A DNA stretch of 64,000 nt from Henriciella sp045287255 (GTDB lineage: Bacteria; Pseudomonadota; Alphaproteobacteria; Caulobacterales; Hyphomonadaceae), in contig NZ_CP137142.1 in assembly GCF_045287255.1 (NCBI RefSeq), forward strand, positions 1,984,001 through 2,048,000, written 5' to 3'. A program made the translations under genes and the position numbers. Each line of letters starts with the position of its first letter. The stretch's first letter is position 1. Shown here one piece after another: positions 1-8,321 of the stretch. The notes beneath the pieces are model-generated. The model made no database searches, was not told the origin of the DNA, and saw only the letters and a program-made list of their open reading frames with translations.

Positions 1-56
1 CTCAATGGCCTTTAGTGGGCTGGTCAACCAGTAAAGGCTCCCATACATATCGGGAC

Positions 57-833
57 ATGACAGCTCCTAAAGTCCTGACTGAAACCCGCGATGATCTCAC
101 CATCATCACGATCAACCGCGCCCATGCACGCAACGCGGTTGATCGCGAAACTGCCCAAGCTCTGTATGATGCGTTCAAGGCGTTCGATGCCGATGAGACG
201 CAATCGGTTGCGATACTGACAGGTGCAGACGGGGCCTTCTGCGCCGGGGCCGATTTAAAGGCTGTCGCGGCTGGACAAGGCAATATCTCCAGGCTTGAGG
301 GTGACCTCGGCCCAATGGGACCAACCCGGTTAAGGCTCTCCAAGCCTGTGATCGCGGCGATCGAGGGCCATGCCGTCGCGGGCGGTATGGAGCTTGCGCT
401 TTGGTGTGACCTCCGCGTTGTCTCTGATACAGCCCGGTTCGGTATTTTCTGTCGTCGCTTTGGGGTGCCCCTCATCGATGGTGGGACGATCCGCCTGCCA
501 CGGCTGATCGGCCAGTCACATGCGATGGACCTGATCCTGACCGGGCGCGAAGTTCATCCGGAAGAAGCGATGTCCATGGGGCTAGCCAACCGCCACGTTC
601 CGGCGGGACAGGCGCTCTCCAGCGCAATCGAGCTTGCCACGCAAATCGCCGCTTTCCCACAAACCTGTATGCGCGGTGACCGTCTCAGCGTTCTGGAACA
701 ATGGAGCCTGCCGGAAGACGAAGCGATCCGGAACGAGATGGGCCATGGCCTGAAAACAATCAAAAGCGGTGAAACGGTTGGTGGAGCCTCTCGCTTTACG
801 TCCGGCGAGGGCCGCCACGGATCGTTTAAGTGA
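57..833 (+). CDS. Crotonase / enoyl-CoA hydratase family protein, 258 aa
   Basis: Acyl-CoA-handling enzyme of the crotonase fold, expected in the cytoplasm. The oxyanion-hole segment FCAGADL and the conserved AVAGGMELAL helix start are visible, and 258 aa is the usual family length. The first catalytic Glu of enoyl-CoA hydratases is present (E112 in GGMELA). The second Glu position aligns with Cys132 in FGIFCRRFG, so simple hydratase chemistry is doubtful. I start at the ATG at 57; an in-frame GTG at 15 would add 14 atypical residues. The stop overlaps the GTG start of the next gene (GTGA), so it heads a three-gene operon with two transporters. Family assignment is firm; the substrate is unknown. 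Confidence 0.85.
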   Translation: MTAPKVLTETRDDLTIITINRAHARNAVDRETAQALYDAFKAFDADETQSVAILTGADGAFCAGADLKAVAAGQGNISRLEGDLGPMGPTRLRLSKPVIAAIEGHAVAGGMELALWCDLRVVSDTARFGIFCRRFGVPLIDGGTIRLPRLIGQSHAMDLILTGREVHPEEAMSMGLANRHVPAGQALSSAIELATQIAAFPQTCMRGDRLSVLEQWSLPEDEAIRNEMGHGLKTIKSGETVGGASRFTSGEGRHGSFK

Positions 834-1687
834 TCCGTATCGCGCTGCTTACAGCGCTCGCCATGATCGCCTTTGCGGCAAACTCAGTGCTCGGGCGACT
901 TGCCTTGATTGAAGGTGAGATTGGTGCTGGCGGCTTTGCGCTCATCCGCCTGATCAGCGGCGCGGTTGTGCTCGTGCTTCTGGTCCTTTTGCAATCAAGG
1001 CGGCCAAGCGGATCATGGTCTGGCGGATTGGCTTTGCTAACCTATGCCGGGTTCTTCTCATATGCCTATCTCGCGCTCCCAGCTGGAACCGGGGCCGTCA
1101 TCCTGTTCGCGATCGTCCAAGTGACCATGATCGGCTTTGGAATTTTCAAAGGCGAGCGACCTACGCTTTTACAATGGTTGGGCCTGACACTGGCATTTGC
1201 GGCCTTGATCTGGCTCGTCAGCCCGGGTGTGGAAGCGCCGTCCTTAATCGCAACTCTCTCCATGGCCATCGCCGGGATAGGATGGGGGATATATTCTCTG
1301 CTCGGCCGTGGTGGCGGTGACCCGACCGCGGCCACCGCAGGCAATTTCATTCGCGCGGCGCTCATTGCCGGTCTTGTCGCTCCCGGTATCCTCTATGTCT
1401 CCCCAGAGGTGCTCCCCAGCCCCCGCGGAGCAACCCTCGCGGTCCTCTCCGGCGCGGTCACTTCTGGGCTTGGATATGCCATTTGGTACATGGCTTTGAA
1501 GGGCTTGACCGCGACCCGTGCGGGCATCGCTCAACTCTCTGTTCCTGCAATCACTGCAGCAGGGGGCGTCCTGTTCCTGAGTGAGCCAGTCACCCTGCGC
1601 TTCGCGCTCGCAACAGCCCTAATCCTCGGCGGTGTCGCACTCGCAACCTTGACCCCAGCCCCCACCTCCCCCAAAGCCGATCAATGA
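830..1687 (+). CDS. EamA/DMT-family transporter, 285 aa
   Basis: Inner-membrane protein with about ten hydrophobic segments arranged as two homologous EamA halves, which fits the drug/metabolite transporter superfamily in both length and pattern. Charged residues are confined to short loops, and the C-terminal tail is short and polar. The GTG start overlaps the crotonase stop by 4 nt, and the stop in turn overlaps the ATG of the following MFS gene by 4 nt (ATGA), so translation is probably coupled. Members export or import small metabolites; nothing in the sequence identifies the substrate. Context with a crotonase and a TetA-like exporter does not narrow it further. Confidence 0.85.
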   Translation: MIRIALLTALAMIAFAANSVLGRLALIEGEIGAGGFALIRLISGAVVLVLLVLLQSRRPSGSWSGGLALLTYAGFFSYAYLALPAGTGAVILFAIVQVTMIGFGIFKGERPTLLQWLGLTLAFAALIWLVSPGVEAPSLIATLSMAIAGIGWGIYSLLGRGGGDPTAATAGNFIRAALIAGLVAPGILYVSPEVLPSPRGATLAVLSGAVTSGLGYAIWYMALKGLTATRAGIAQLSVPAITAAGGVLFLSEPVTLRFALATALILGGVALATLTPAPTSPKADQ

Positions 1688-2979
1688 CTGAGTCCCAATC
1701 CCCACCACGTGCAGGCAAGAACGCGTTTTTCTTCGTGATTGTCGCTGTTGTCCTGAACATGATTTCGTTCGGGATCATCATGCCTGTGATGCCAGATTTA
1801 CTCGAAGAGCTGACGGGACAGCCTGCTGAATCCGCCGTATTGGAAGCGGGTTTGCTCAGCGCGACCTTTGCTGTCGCAAACTTTCTGGCGATGCCGATCT
1901 TGGGCGGACTATCAGATGCCTATGGTCGTCGCCCTGTGCTGCTCGCCTCAATCGGAATGCTGGGCATTGACCTCTTGATTATGGGTCTCGCACCCACACT
2001 CGGCATCTTGTTTTTAGGACGTTTTTTGGGCGGCATGTTCTCGGCAACCTATTCTGTTGCCAACGCTTACATCGCTGATGTCACCGAACCAGAAGAGCGC
2101 GGCCGCGCCTTTGGCATGATGGGCGCAGCATTTGGGATTGGCTTCATTCTAGGGCCTGTTTTCGGCGGGTTCCTTGGGGATATCGACACTCGGCTCCCCT
2201 TCTTCGTCGCTGCCGGATTTGCCGCTGTGAACTTCGCTTATGGCTTCTTTGTACTACCAGAGAGCCTCAAACCTGAAGACCGTCGGCCTTTTAACCTGGC
2301 CCGCGCAAATCCGTTTGGCGCGTTCAAGCACTTTGTAAAGCTTCCCAAAGTCGCGTGGTTTATCGTCGCGATTGGCCTGTTCCAGATTGCCCATGCTGTT
2401 TATCCCGCAACCTGGAACTTCCATGGCGATATCCGCTATGGCTGGAATGCCTCCCAAATCGGCTGGTCCCTTGGCGCAGTCGGGGTTGGCTCGGCGATCA
2501 GTCAGGCTCTGCTCACCGGCTACCTGATCAAGCGTTTAGGTCCGATGCGGGCAGCCTTCTTTGGCCTTAGCGTAAACGTTGTTGCCATGATCCTGTTCTC
2601 GCTCGCAGGCGCGCCATGGATGGCCTATGCCGTCATTACGGTTTCCGCCCTGGGCGGGGTTGCCATGCCCGCGATCAACACGATCACCTCAACGCTGACC
2701 CCTCGCAATGCACAGGGCGAGCTACAGGGCGCGCAAGCTTCCGTTATGGCCGGAACACTGATCTTTTCACCGATCCTGATGACCAGCACATTGTCGGCTT
2801 TCTCTGCTAGGGAAGAGAGCTACTTCATCGCCTATTTCCCGGGCGCTGCCTTCCTGCTCGCAGCGATATTCATCCTTCTGGCGATGATCCCATTCTTGAT
2901 CGGCGTGCGCATGAACCGGAAAGATATCGTCAAAACAGACGTGCCAGCACCCGACCCGATTCCAGATCAAGTGGCATAA
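1684..2979 (+). CDS. MFS transporter, TetA/DHA1-like, 431 aa
   Basis: Twelve-segment major facilitator transporter. The loop 2-3 motif A is clear (GGLSDAYGRRPVL), and a glycine-rich motif-C-like stretch (GAAFGIGFILGPVFGG) in segment 5 marks the drug:proton antiporter type. The sequence between resembles TetA-type TCR proteins (GRFLGGMFSATYSVANAYIAD). It is the last gene of the crotonase-EamA-MFS operon; its start overlaps the preceding stop. The family tag is tetracycline-like, but many environmental relatives do not confer resistance, so a general efflux role is the safer reading. A stem-loop lies 6 nt after the stop. Confidence 0.85.
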   Translation: MTESQSPPRAGKNAFFFVIVAVVLNMISFGIIMPVMPDLLEELTGQPAESAVLEAGLLSATFAVANFLAMPILGGLSDAYGRRPVLLASIGMLGIDLLIMGLAPTLGILFLGRFLGGMFSATYSVANAYIADVTEPEERGRAFGMMGAAFGIGFILGPVFGGFLGDIDTRLPFFVAAGFAAVNFAYGFFVLPESLKPEDRRPFNLARANPFGAFKHFVKLPKVAWFIVAIGLFQIAHAVYPATWNFHGDIRYGWNASQIGWSLGAVGVGSAISQALLTGYLIKRLGPMRAAFFGLSVNVVAMILFSLAGAPWMAYAVITVSALGGVAMPAINTITSTLTPRNAQGELQGAQASVMAGTLIFSPILMTSTLSAFSAREESYFIAYFPGAAFLLAAIFILLAMIPFLIGVRMNRKDIVKTDVPAPDPIPDQVA

Positions 2980-2980
2980 C

Positions 2981-3008
2981 AAAAAAGGGCGACCCGGCGG
3001 GCCGCCCT
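2981..3008 (-). terminator. Intrinsic terminator between convergent genes
   Basis: Stem AGGGCG/CGCCCT plus CCC/GGG around one A-C mismatch, at 2986-3008. Read on the minus strand it is followed by a run of six U (complement of 2981-2986), so it should terminate the leftward small gene at 3033-3308. On the plus strand the stem follows the MFS stop but has no U-run, so it would act weakly or with Rho there. Confidence 0.8.
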
Positions 3009-3032
3009 CTAAAACAGAGCTGAAAACGCCGA

Positions 3033-3308
3033 TTACTTGGCGCGGGTCAGGACACCCAACAAGCCACCAATGATACCCCCACCAACGCCACCGTTGAGGA
3101 AGTTGCTGATGTGATTCATAAGCGCGTCATTGCCAAGCAAGCTCTGGAAACCCACACCGGCTTCACCCATGCCCCAGCCGCCAGCAAGGCCGCCGACAAT
3201 CCCGGCGAGGAGGCCTGTGCCGCCTTTACCACCGAGAAGCTTGGAAATGATTGGTCCGATAACTGCGCCACCTGCGCCATTCAGAATGTAAGGAAGAAAC
3301 TCTTCCAT
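3033..3308 (-). CDS. Small glycine-rich membrane protein, 91 aa
   Basis: No function recognised. The 91-residue product is very rich in Gly, Ala, Leu and Ile. It has two GxxxG-rich hydrophobic stretches, around residues 12-45 (GGAVIGPIISKLLGGKGG) and 70-88 (NGGVGGGIIGGLLGVL), separated by a short polar segment. Such composition fits a small inner-membrane or glycine-zipper protein. It stands alone between convergent and divergent neighbours, with its own intrinsic terminator directly downstream. Its codon use looks like that of its neighbours, and the start at 3308 has upstream purines on the minus strand (GGGAGG), so it is very likely a real gene. Confidence 0.7.
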   Translation of the reverse strand: MEEFLPYILNGAGGAVIGPIISKLLGGKGGTGLLAGIVGGLAGGWGMGEAGVGFQSLLGNDALMNHISNFLNGGVGGGIIGGLLGVLTRAK

Positions 3309-3438
3309 CGTATGTGCCCTCCCAAGGCTTTTTTACGAGGATCCCCCTTTTAAGACCCTCTGTGACAAAGTGTGACCAGAAATTAACCTTCTAAGCAAGC
3401 CCCCTCGCCCGGTGGATCATTTCGGGTTAGGGCGAGTT

Positions 3439-3966
3439 ATGAGCAATTTGCGCCCCGCCCTGTTTCTGGATCGTGATGGTGTCCTCAATGTCGACCGCAC
3501 TTTCGTCGCCAGAGTTGAAGACATCGAATGGATTGAAGGCGCGGCAGAATGCATTGAGACATTCAAGGCCCGTGGCTGGTACGTCATTGTGGTCACCAAT
3601 CAGAGCGGCATTGCCATGGGTCATTATACCGAGGCGGACATGCAATCGGTTCATAACCATATGCAAAGCGTTCTTGCAGAGCGTGGGGCCGTGCTGGATG
3701 CAATCTATCACTGCACCTACCATCCTGAAGCCAGCATTGCGCGCTATCGCAAGGACAGTTTCGACCGAAAGCCCAAACCTGGTATGATCTTGCAAGCGAT
3801 GGCCGATTTCCCGATCAAGCGCGAGACAAGTTTCCTGATCGGCGACAAGCCAACCGATATCGCTGCCGCCCACGCCGCAGGGATTGGCGGATTCCTGTTC
3901 AAAGGGGGTAACCTCGCCACTTTTGCAGAATGGGCGCTTGCCGCGTTTGAAGACGGGACAAGATAG
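3439..3966 (+). CDS. HAD-IIIA phosphatase, GmhB-like, 175 aa
   Basis: Haloacid-dehalogenase phosphatase of the class that includes D-glycero-D-manno-heptose 1,7-bisphosphate 7-phosphatase (LPS heptose supply) and histidinol-phosphatases. The nucleophile loop is FLDRDGVLN, motif II is VVTNQSG, the lysine motif lies in RKPKPGM and the metal motif is IGDKPTDIAAAHAAGI. GmhB enzymes carry a zinc loop with Cys-x-His and two later Cys; here CTYHP is kept but the later pair is missing (DSFDRKPKPG), so zinc is probably not bound normally. The ATG at 3439 is preferred over the GTG at 3412 because the HAD motif then begins close to the N-terminus. It is monocistronic by spacing. The exact substrate is inferred. 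Confidence 0.75.
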   Translation: MSNLRPALFLDRDGVLNVDRTFVARVEDIEWIEGAAECIETFKARGWYVIVVTNQSGIAMGHYTEADMQSVHNHMQSVLAERGAVLDAIYHCTYHPEASIARYRKDSFDRKPKPGMILQAMADFPIKRETSFLIGDKPTDIAAAHAAGIGGFLFKGGNLATFAEWALAAFEDGTR

Positions 3967-4092
3967 CATATTATAACATAACATAGACTTCATAGTCTTA
4001 AGCTATAGGAAATGTGGGTAATTATTATTCGATTTCGGTCAATCAAGGACAATTTACCCGTGAGGTGAGATACTAACGGGAGACCTGTTCTA

Positions 4093-4923
4093 ATGAAATA
4101 CACCTTCGCTTTAGCCGCCTCTGCCCTCGTTCTGGCAGGCTGCACCACAGACACAACAGCGACAACAGAAACAGCTGAAACCGTAACGGAGACAGTTACA
4201 GCCAGCACAGACCTTTGCCTCGCTTCAGGTCCACAGACCCCGCGCGATATTTCGAGCAAAACGGGCCTGAACCCGATTTCCTTCGACGTTGCCCCGGCTG
4301 CCAGTGAAATGAACCTCTGCAACATTCACACGCACACAAATGCCGAGCACAAAGGTCCAGGCTTCTCTGTGTTCGTTGATGCCAGCGACAATGGTGGCTA
4401 TGCCTGTAACGGCACAGACGACCTAACAGAAGCCGAGCTTGCTGCTGCACCAGGCGCTTACCAAGGCGTTGTTCCCGGTCAAACCATCGAAGTACACTGG
4501 GTTCACACCAGCTGTGAAGCAACACCGGGTGAAGGCCTGGGTGCGTGTGTTCCAGAAGGCTGCACAGACCCCCTATTGCGCGTTGAAGCGCAGACATTCC
4601 TGGTTGTGAATGACAGCAATGCCCTCGACTTTACGAAGATGGCCTATGGCGGCAACATGGTTGATGGTAAGCATCAAGCGAAAATGATCCCGTCTGATAC
4701 CGGCACCCCTGTCAGCTTCCTGGGTTCAACAACAGGCCCAAGCTATACGCAGTCCCAGTGTTCACCAGCTCAAGTAACATGGAATGTACGTCCGCAGTGC
4801 GCCAAGCTGGACATCAACTCACTGCACAAGTGGGCAGAAGAGGGCAATGTGTTTAACGAGACCAAGTCTCACGGCGTTCGCCAGCTCGTGACCGCTCCAG
4901 AGCTGCTGTCCCCTATCGAATAA
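4093..4923 (+). CDS. Exported lipoprotein, delta-class carbonic-anhydrase-like, 276 aa
   Basis: The N-terminus is a lipoprotein signal ending in LAGC (Cys17), followed by a Thr/Glu-rich linker, so the protein is membrane-anchored in the cell envelope. The mature part carries a His cluster NIHTHTNAEH (H79, H81, H86) and EVHWVHTSC (H135, H138, C141), then a C-terminal HGVRQLV. From memory, this His pattern (xVHWHxGAEH and xxHWVxS) is that of delta-class carbonic anhydrases first known from diatoms. The expected reaction is CO2 hydration in the periplasm. At least ten Cys suggest disulfides, matching an oxidising compartment. The start at 4093 has an upstream GGGAGA. Assignment rests on motif recall only; activity is inferred. 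Confidence 0.6.
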   Translation: MKYTFALAASALVLAGCTTDTTATTETAETVTETVTASTDLCLASGPQTPRDISSKTGLNPISFDVAPAASEMNLCNIHTHTNAEHKGPGFSVFVDASDNGGYACNGTDDLTEAELAAAPGAYQGVVPGQTIEVHWVHTSCEATPGEGLGACVPEGCTDPLLRVEAQTFLVVNDSNALDFTKMAYGGNMVDGKHQAKMIPSDTGTPVSFLGSTTGPSYTQSQCSPAQVTWNVRPQCAKLDINSLHKWAEEGNVFNETKSHGVRQLVTAPELLSPIE

Positions 4924-4941
4924 AACTCCAAACAACTCTTC

Positions 4942-4980
4942 AAAGCCCCGCATTGACATGTGGGGCTTTGTCCTTTCGTT
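4942..4980 (+). terminator. Intrinsic terminator after the carbonic-anhydrase-like gene
   Basis: Perfect stem AAAGCCCC / GGGGCTTT (4942-4949 and 4962-4969) with a 12-nt loop, followed by a U-rich stretch. It begins 18 nt after the stop of the upstream gene and separates it from the next rightward gene at 5004. Confidence 0.9.
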
Positions 4981-5003
4981 TTTCAGAACTGAGAGGCTGA
5001 AGA

Positions 5004-5723
5004 ATGGCTCTAAAAGCAGGATTTTACCTGGGTGGATTGGCGCTCACAGCAACGCTCTATCCAAACGCACAAGCGCAAAACACAAGCGGTGTCTTTGGTC
5101 CGATGGTGAATGAAGGCGAACGTGGGTGGGAATACCGCGCGACCTATGATGCTGACAGTGAAGAGTTGAACCAGCGCATCCATTATCAGCAAGCTATCAA
5201 CGGTGACCTGCGTTGGCGCGTTCTCGCCCAAGTCCGCGAGACAGCCGATTCAGATTATGATCCAGACTATATACGCGGCGAACTTGTCTGGCAGATCACC
5301 CCAGATAAACAGACCTACCAGTCCGGATTTCGGTTCGAAGCGCGCTATCGGTTTGAAGACCGCCCAGGCGATGTCACCGTTCACTGGATCAACCAATGGA
5401 AGCCTGTTGATGACTGGACCTTGCGCTTCATCCTCGGCGCTACCCAGCAGATCGGTAATGATCCAGCTGATGGCCTACTCATACAAACCCGAACCGGGGC
5501 CTATACATCGCTAGACAGTGGCTTGCGGCTTGGTTTGGAAGCCTACAGCCAATATGGGTCTACGTCAGATTGGTTATCTACCGATGAGCAGGAACATCAG
5601 ATCGGCCCGTACGCTATTTGGCCTCTAACGGATGAATGGAGTCTGTTTACTGGTGCACTCTTTGGCGCAACAGAGGCCACACCGGACAATGAGTTACGGT
5701 TGCGCCTTACACGGTACTTCTAA
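5004..5723 (+). CDS. Outer-membrane beta-barrel-like protein, 239 aa
   Basis: Function not recognised. A Sec signal peptide with the cleavage-like end AQAQ sits near residue 24. The mature protein is made of alternating polar/aromatic strands (for example RWRVLAQVRE, GFRFEARYRF, RLGLEAYSQYG) and ends in Phe, the usual terminal residue recognised by BAM. This fits a roughly ten- to twelve-strand barrel of the kind seen in small alphaproteobacterial outer-membrane proteins. It follows the carbonic-anhydrase-like lipoprotein but is separated by a terminator, so it is probably transcribed separately. The stop overlaps the convergent EVE gene by 4 nt. Confidence 0.65.
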   Translation: MALKAGFYLGGLALTATLYPNAQAQNTSGVFGPMVNEGERGWEYRATYDADSEELNQRIHYQQAINGDLRWRVLAQVRETADSDYDPDYIRGELVWQITPDKQTYQSGFRFEARYRFEDRPGDVTVHWINQWKPVDDWTLRFILGATQQIGNDPADGLLIQTRTGAYTSLDSGLRLGLEAYSQYGSTSDWLSTDEQEHQIGPYAIWPLTDEWSLFTGALFGATEATPDNELRLRLTRYF

Positions 5724-6157
5724 AGTGGCTTGAGGGTCTTTCCATTCAGGCCACCCATCCGGCAAACCTCCATCCACTCATCCTCTTTGACTGGCTGCAC
5801 GGACAGGCGCATCGACGTCACCAGTGACATATCGGCAAGCGCCTCATTCGCCTTGACCGCTTTAAGCGTGACAGAACTTGGCATGTCGGCAAGCGCACGA
5901 ATGTGGACGCAATCCCAGCGCTCATCATCGGTTGTTGAATCAGGCGCAGACTCGGCAGAAATCTCTACAATTCCAACGACTTCCAGACCTTCATTCGAGT
6001 GATAGAAGAAGCCGCGATCGCCAATCTTCATGTCGCGCATATTGTTGCGGGCCTGATAATTGCGGATGCCATCCCACTCTTCGCCCACGTCGCCTTTGGC
6101 TTTTTGCTGATCCCAACTCCACTTGAATGGCTCTGATTTGAACAGCCAGTATTTCAT
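5720..6157 (-). CDS. EVE domain-containing protein, 145 aa
   Basis: Single-domain EVE protein (PUA-like fold, relatives of thymocyte nuclear protein 1). The family signature is present: an N-terminal KYWLFKSEP, then WDGIRNYQARNNM and GDRGFFYHSN. EVE domains read modified bases in DNA or RNA; the bacterial one-domain proteins are not functionally settled. The length matches the family (about 140 aa). It is the last gene of a leftward group (membrane protein, methyltransferase, DUF3445, EVE), 34 nt behind the DUF3445 stop, so co-transcription is likely. Confidence 0.9.
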   Translation of the reverse strand: MKYWLFKSEPFKWSWDQQKAKGDVGEEWDGIRNYQARNNMRDMKIGDRGFFYHSNEGLEVVGIVEISAESAPDSTTDDERWDCVHIRALADMPSSVTLKAVKANEALADMSLVTSMRLSVQPVKEDEWMEVCRMGGLNGKTLKPL

Positions 6158-6191
6158 ATCTCTATCTCTCTACGATTCGATCTTTTAACCA

Positions 6192-7010
6192 CTATAGGGC
6201 GTAGGCCGCATGGCGACAGGCCTCAGCCACCAAAGACTCCAGTTCATTCCAGGCTTTGTACTGCCTGACCTTGGTCGAAGCGCCGAGCCAGGCATCTTCA
6301 AACGCTTCTCTGGCATGCGGCTCCCGCAAGATGGGCACGAGCGGATCAATGCAAATACGGATCGTGAAGACGACAGCCCCGGTCTGCTCAAGCTTGCGAA
6401 TGGTTTGACGTTCTACCCGCAAATACAGATCGTTTAACGTCTTTCCCTCTGCGCTGGGGCGATGCGGGGTATAGCGCTTGTCACTGGCCTGCACTGTCCA
6501 GTTAAACCGCTCCAGAATGGCACCCGGTTTCAAACCTGAGAAAATACGGGCAATCCGGTTCGCCAGTTCGGGGTCACCACCGGGGACTGGGCCATGCAAA
6601 CCACCAAGGTCGAGACCAATCCGCTCTGGCAAAGTCCAATAGGTTGGCGCGCAGAGAACCCCTGCGGTCAGCCGCCAATCCCCCTGTCCCGCTTCCTCCA
6701 GTATGCACAGATCGTCGCTCACCAGCGATGCAGCCTCTTCCAGTGCAGATGGCATTTTCTGTAGCGGTGTTTCCCCTGTTGCCTTCATGACCAGCGGCAA
6801 AAGCTCTTCAGCAGCACCGCCATCAACCTGACCGGCGGTGACCTCAGCGCGCATCATCTTCATCAATAAGCGCTTATCGTTGAGCCACACGGATGCCTCA
6901 GTGTCAGGGGATAACCAGCTAGCGGGCGTAATGGGCTTCAAGCCCGGCACAAAACTCGCCGGACCATCCAGAAAGGGCAGGTATGGTGGCTTGCGCCGCT
7001 TAAGCGACAC
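6192..7010 (-). CDS. DUF3445 family protein (heme-dependent oxidative N-demethylase-like), 272 aa
   Basis: Matches the DUF3445 family, whose characterised members are heme-containing oxidative N-demethylase subunits. Recognisable parts are the N-terminal PPYLPFLDGPASFVPGLKPI stretch, SLVSDDLCILE and the conserved core CAPTYWTLPERIGLDLGGLH. A GTG start at 7010 with GGGGAA six nt upstream is chosen; this makes an 11-nt overlap with the methyltransferase stop. A start at 7073 would extend far into the upstream gene. Residues such as the TYWTLPERIG segment are family hallmarks. The substrate amine is unknown, and linkage to a methyltransferase is suggestive only. Confidence 0.75.
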   Translation of the reverse strand: MSLKRRKPPYLPFLDGPASFVPGLKPITPASWLSPDTEASVWLNDKRLLMKMMRAEVTAGQVDGGAAEELLPLVMKATGETPLQKMPSALEEAASLVSDDLCILEEAGQGDWRLTAGVLCAPTYWTLPERIGLDLGGLHGPVPGGDPELANRIARIFSGLKPGAILERFNWTVQASDKRYTPHRPSAEGKTLNDLYLRVERQTIRKLEQTGAVVFTIRICIDPLVPILREPHAREAFEDAWLGASTKVRQYKAWNELESLVAEACRHAAYAL

Positions 7011-7629
7011 GCGCGCTTCCCCATGCAGCAAACCCGGCAATCTTTGGTGTGTTCGGCAGATACATGGTCTCATAGCGCTCAGTCTGAAAACCGCCCGCTT
7101 CCAGCATCTCTTTGGTATCGCGTGTCAGGTGGCAACCACCTGCCATTGCTTTCCACATCGGTTCGATCCGCCTTTGCCACTTGGCAACGCCCTCATCAGG
7201 GGCACGGCCATGTTCTGAAAACAATACACGCCCGCCCGGCTTCAGAACCCGGCGCAGTTCAGCCAGGGACGCTTCCCAATTCGGGATCGTACACAGGACA
7301 AAGGTAACCACAGCCGTATCCACCGATTGGTCTTCAAGCGGGACTGCCTCGGCCCCGCAATGATGGATTGTGCAATTCTCGTCCGGGTGGGTCAGCATCC
7401 ATTCCGCCTTTGCCCGCCGGATCATACCTTCGGAAGGTTCGACAGCATGAAGATGGCTGACTTTGGATGCATCGTAGAGGGCAAAATTCGTCCCGGAACC
7501 ACACCCGATCTCAAGAACAACGCCTTCAGCCTCTGGAACGATTTTCTGGCGCTGACGCATGATTGGCTTGCTGGAACACGCGCATGAAATCAGCGGCGGC
7601 ACGACATAGCGATCCCATAAGCCAAACAT
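7000..7629 (-). CDS. Class I SAM-dependent methyltransferase, 209 aa
   Basis: Rossmann-fold methyltransferase of the UbiE/METTL7-like type. Motif I is VLEIGCGSGTNFALYD (about residues 38-53), followed by the acidic loop HAVEPSEGM, the motif II region AVVTFVLCTIPN and LRRVLKPGGRVLFSEHG. The length suits the group. It lies between a small membrane protein (8-nt gap upstream) and DUF3445 (11-nt overlap downstream) in a leftward operon. The substrate cannot be deduced; related proteins methylate small thiols, lipids or quinone precursors. Confidence 0.8.
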   Translation of the reverse strand: MFGLWDRYVVPPLISCACSSKPIMRQRQKIVPEAEGVVLEIGCGSGTNFALYDASKVSHLHAVEPSEGMIRRAKAEWMLTHPDENCTIHHCGAEAVPLEDQSVDTAVVTFVLCTIPNWEASLAELRRVLKPGGRVLFSEHGRAPDEGVAKWQRRIEPMWKAMAGGCHLTRDTKEMLEAGGFQTERYETMYLPNTPKIAGFAAWGSARVA

Positions 7630-7637
7630 CTATCTGT

Positions 7638-8321
7638 CTACTCCGGCATGGTCAGACGACGACGCGCCGCTTCATTCCTTGGGCGCAAGATAAGCGCATT
7701 CTGCGTAATACTGACCTCATATTCAAGGCCGTCGGCCATTGGCGCATAAACCGCTGAGCCGAACTGAGTGTCCTTGCTTCCCGCAGACACACCAAAGCGT
7801 GTGCCCTGTTCCTTGGCCAGGCCATAGACATCCAGCCCCGGATTCTCGAATAGTTTGACCCCGGTGCTTGTCGCCTCGCTGACCCCATCTGTCGTGTATC
7901 GGTCAGCATAGCGCCCTTCGAGATAATCGAGCCGGTAAACACTGTCATAGCCGAGCATCTGAGACATCGGCTTGAAGGTAATCACCTGCGCGCCAAGTGA
8001 GAACTGGTCGCCCGTAATCTCATAGGACCGCACTTCACCTTCCGCCAGAACCAGCGTTGCCGTGTAAGTGTCGTTGGCATTTGGCGCCTGATCGAAACTG
8101 ACATTTGCAACAACCCGCTCATAGGTTAGCCGCTTAAAGGTCTGCAGGTTTAAGCCCGCGAGGGTCACGACACCAGCAAGCCCAAGGAAACCAACACCAA
8201 AGAGAAACCGCAAACCGCCCGCCATCAGTTTCAGTTTCATCAAGCGTCCGATGCCCGCAAAGCTTAGCATCATGCCAATCACCAGTGTAAGCGCTGGTAA
8301 AACCCACCAGATCAAACCCAT
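7638..8321 (-). CDS. Membrane protein, putative cation/multidrug efflux-pump-like, 227 aa
   Basis: Two to three transmembrane helices fill the first 75 residues (GLIWWVLPALTLVIGMMLSF and LRFLFGVGFLGLAGVVTLAG). A C-terminal soluble domain of about 150 residues rich in beta strands follows (QTFKRLTYERVVANVSF, YSVRLDYL-like segments). Proteins of this layout are often labelled 'cation/multidrug efflux pump' in proteobacteria, but no transporter core is visible, so the label should not be trusted. The ATG at 8321 is chosen because GGGAGG lies 7 nt upstream; a longer reading to 8501 adds an implausible polar extension. First gene of the leftward operon ending in EVE. Confidence 0.65.
   Translation of the reverse strand: MGLIWWVLPALTLVIGMMLSFAGIGRLMKLKLMAGGLRFLFGVGFLGLAGVVTLAGLNLQTFKRLTYERVVANVSFDQAPNANDTYTATLVLAEGEVRSYEITGDQFSLGAQVITFKPMSQMLGYDSVYRLDYLEGRYADRYTTDGVSEATSTGVKLFENPGLDVYGLAKEQGTRFGVSAGSKDTQFGSAVYAPMADGLEYEVSITQNALILRPRNEAARRRLTMPE

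Noticed and set aside
2..475. Long open frame on the minus strand opposite the first crotonase
   Set aside because: It lies fully antisense to a well-supported gene and has a low-complexity Ser/Arg/Pro-rich translation without any motif.
3961..4020. AT-rich stretch with AGACT/AGTCT inverted repeat before the carbonic-anhydrase-like gene
   Set aside because: The stem is only five bases with no U-run, and no promoter boxes with proper spacing could be fixed; probably ordinary promoter DNA.
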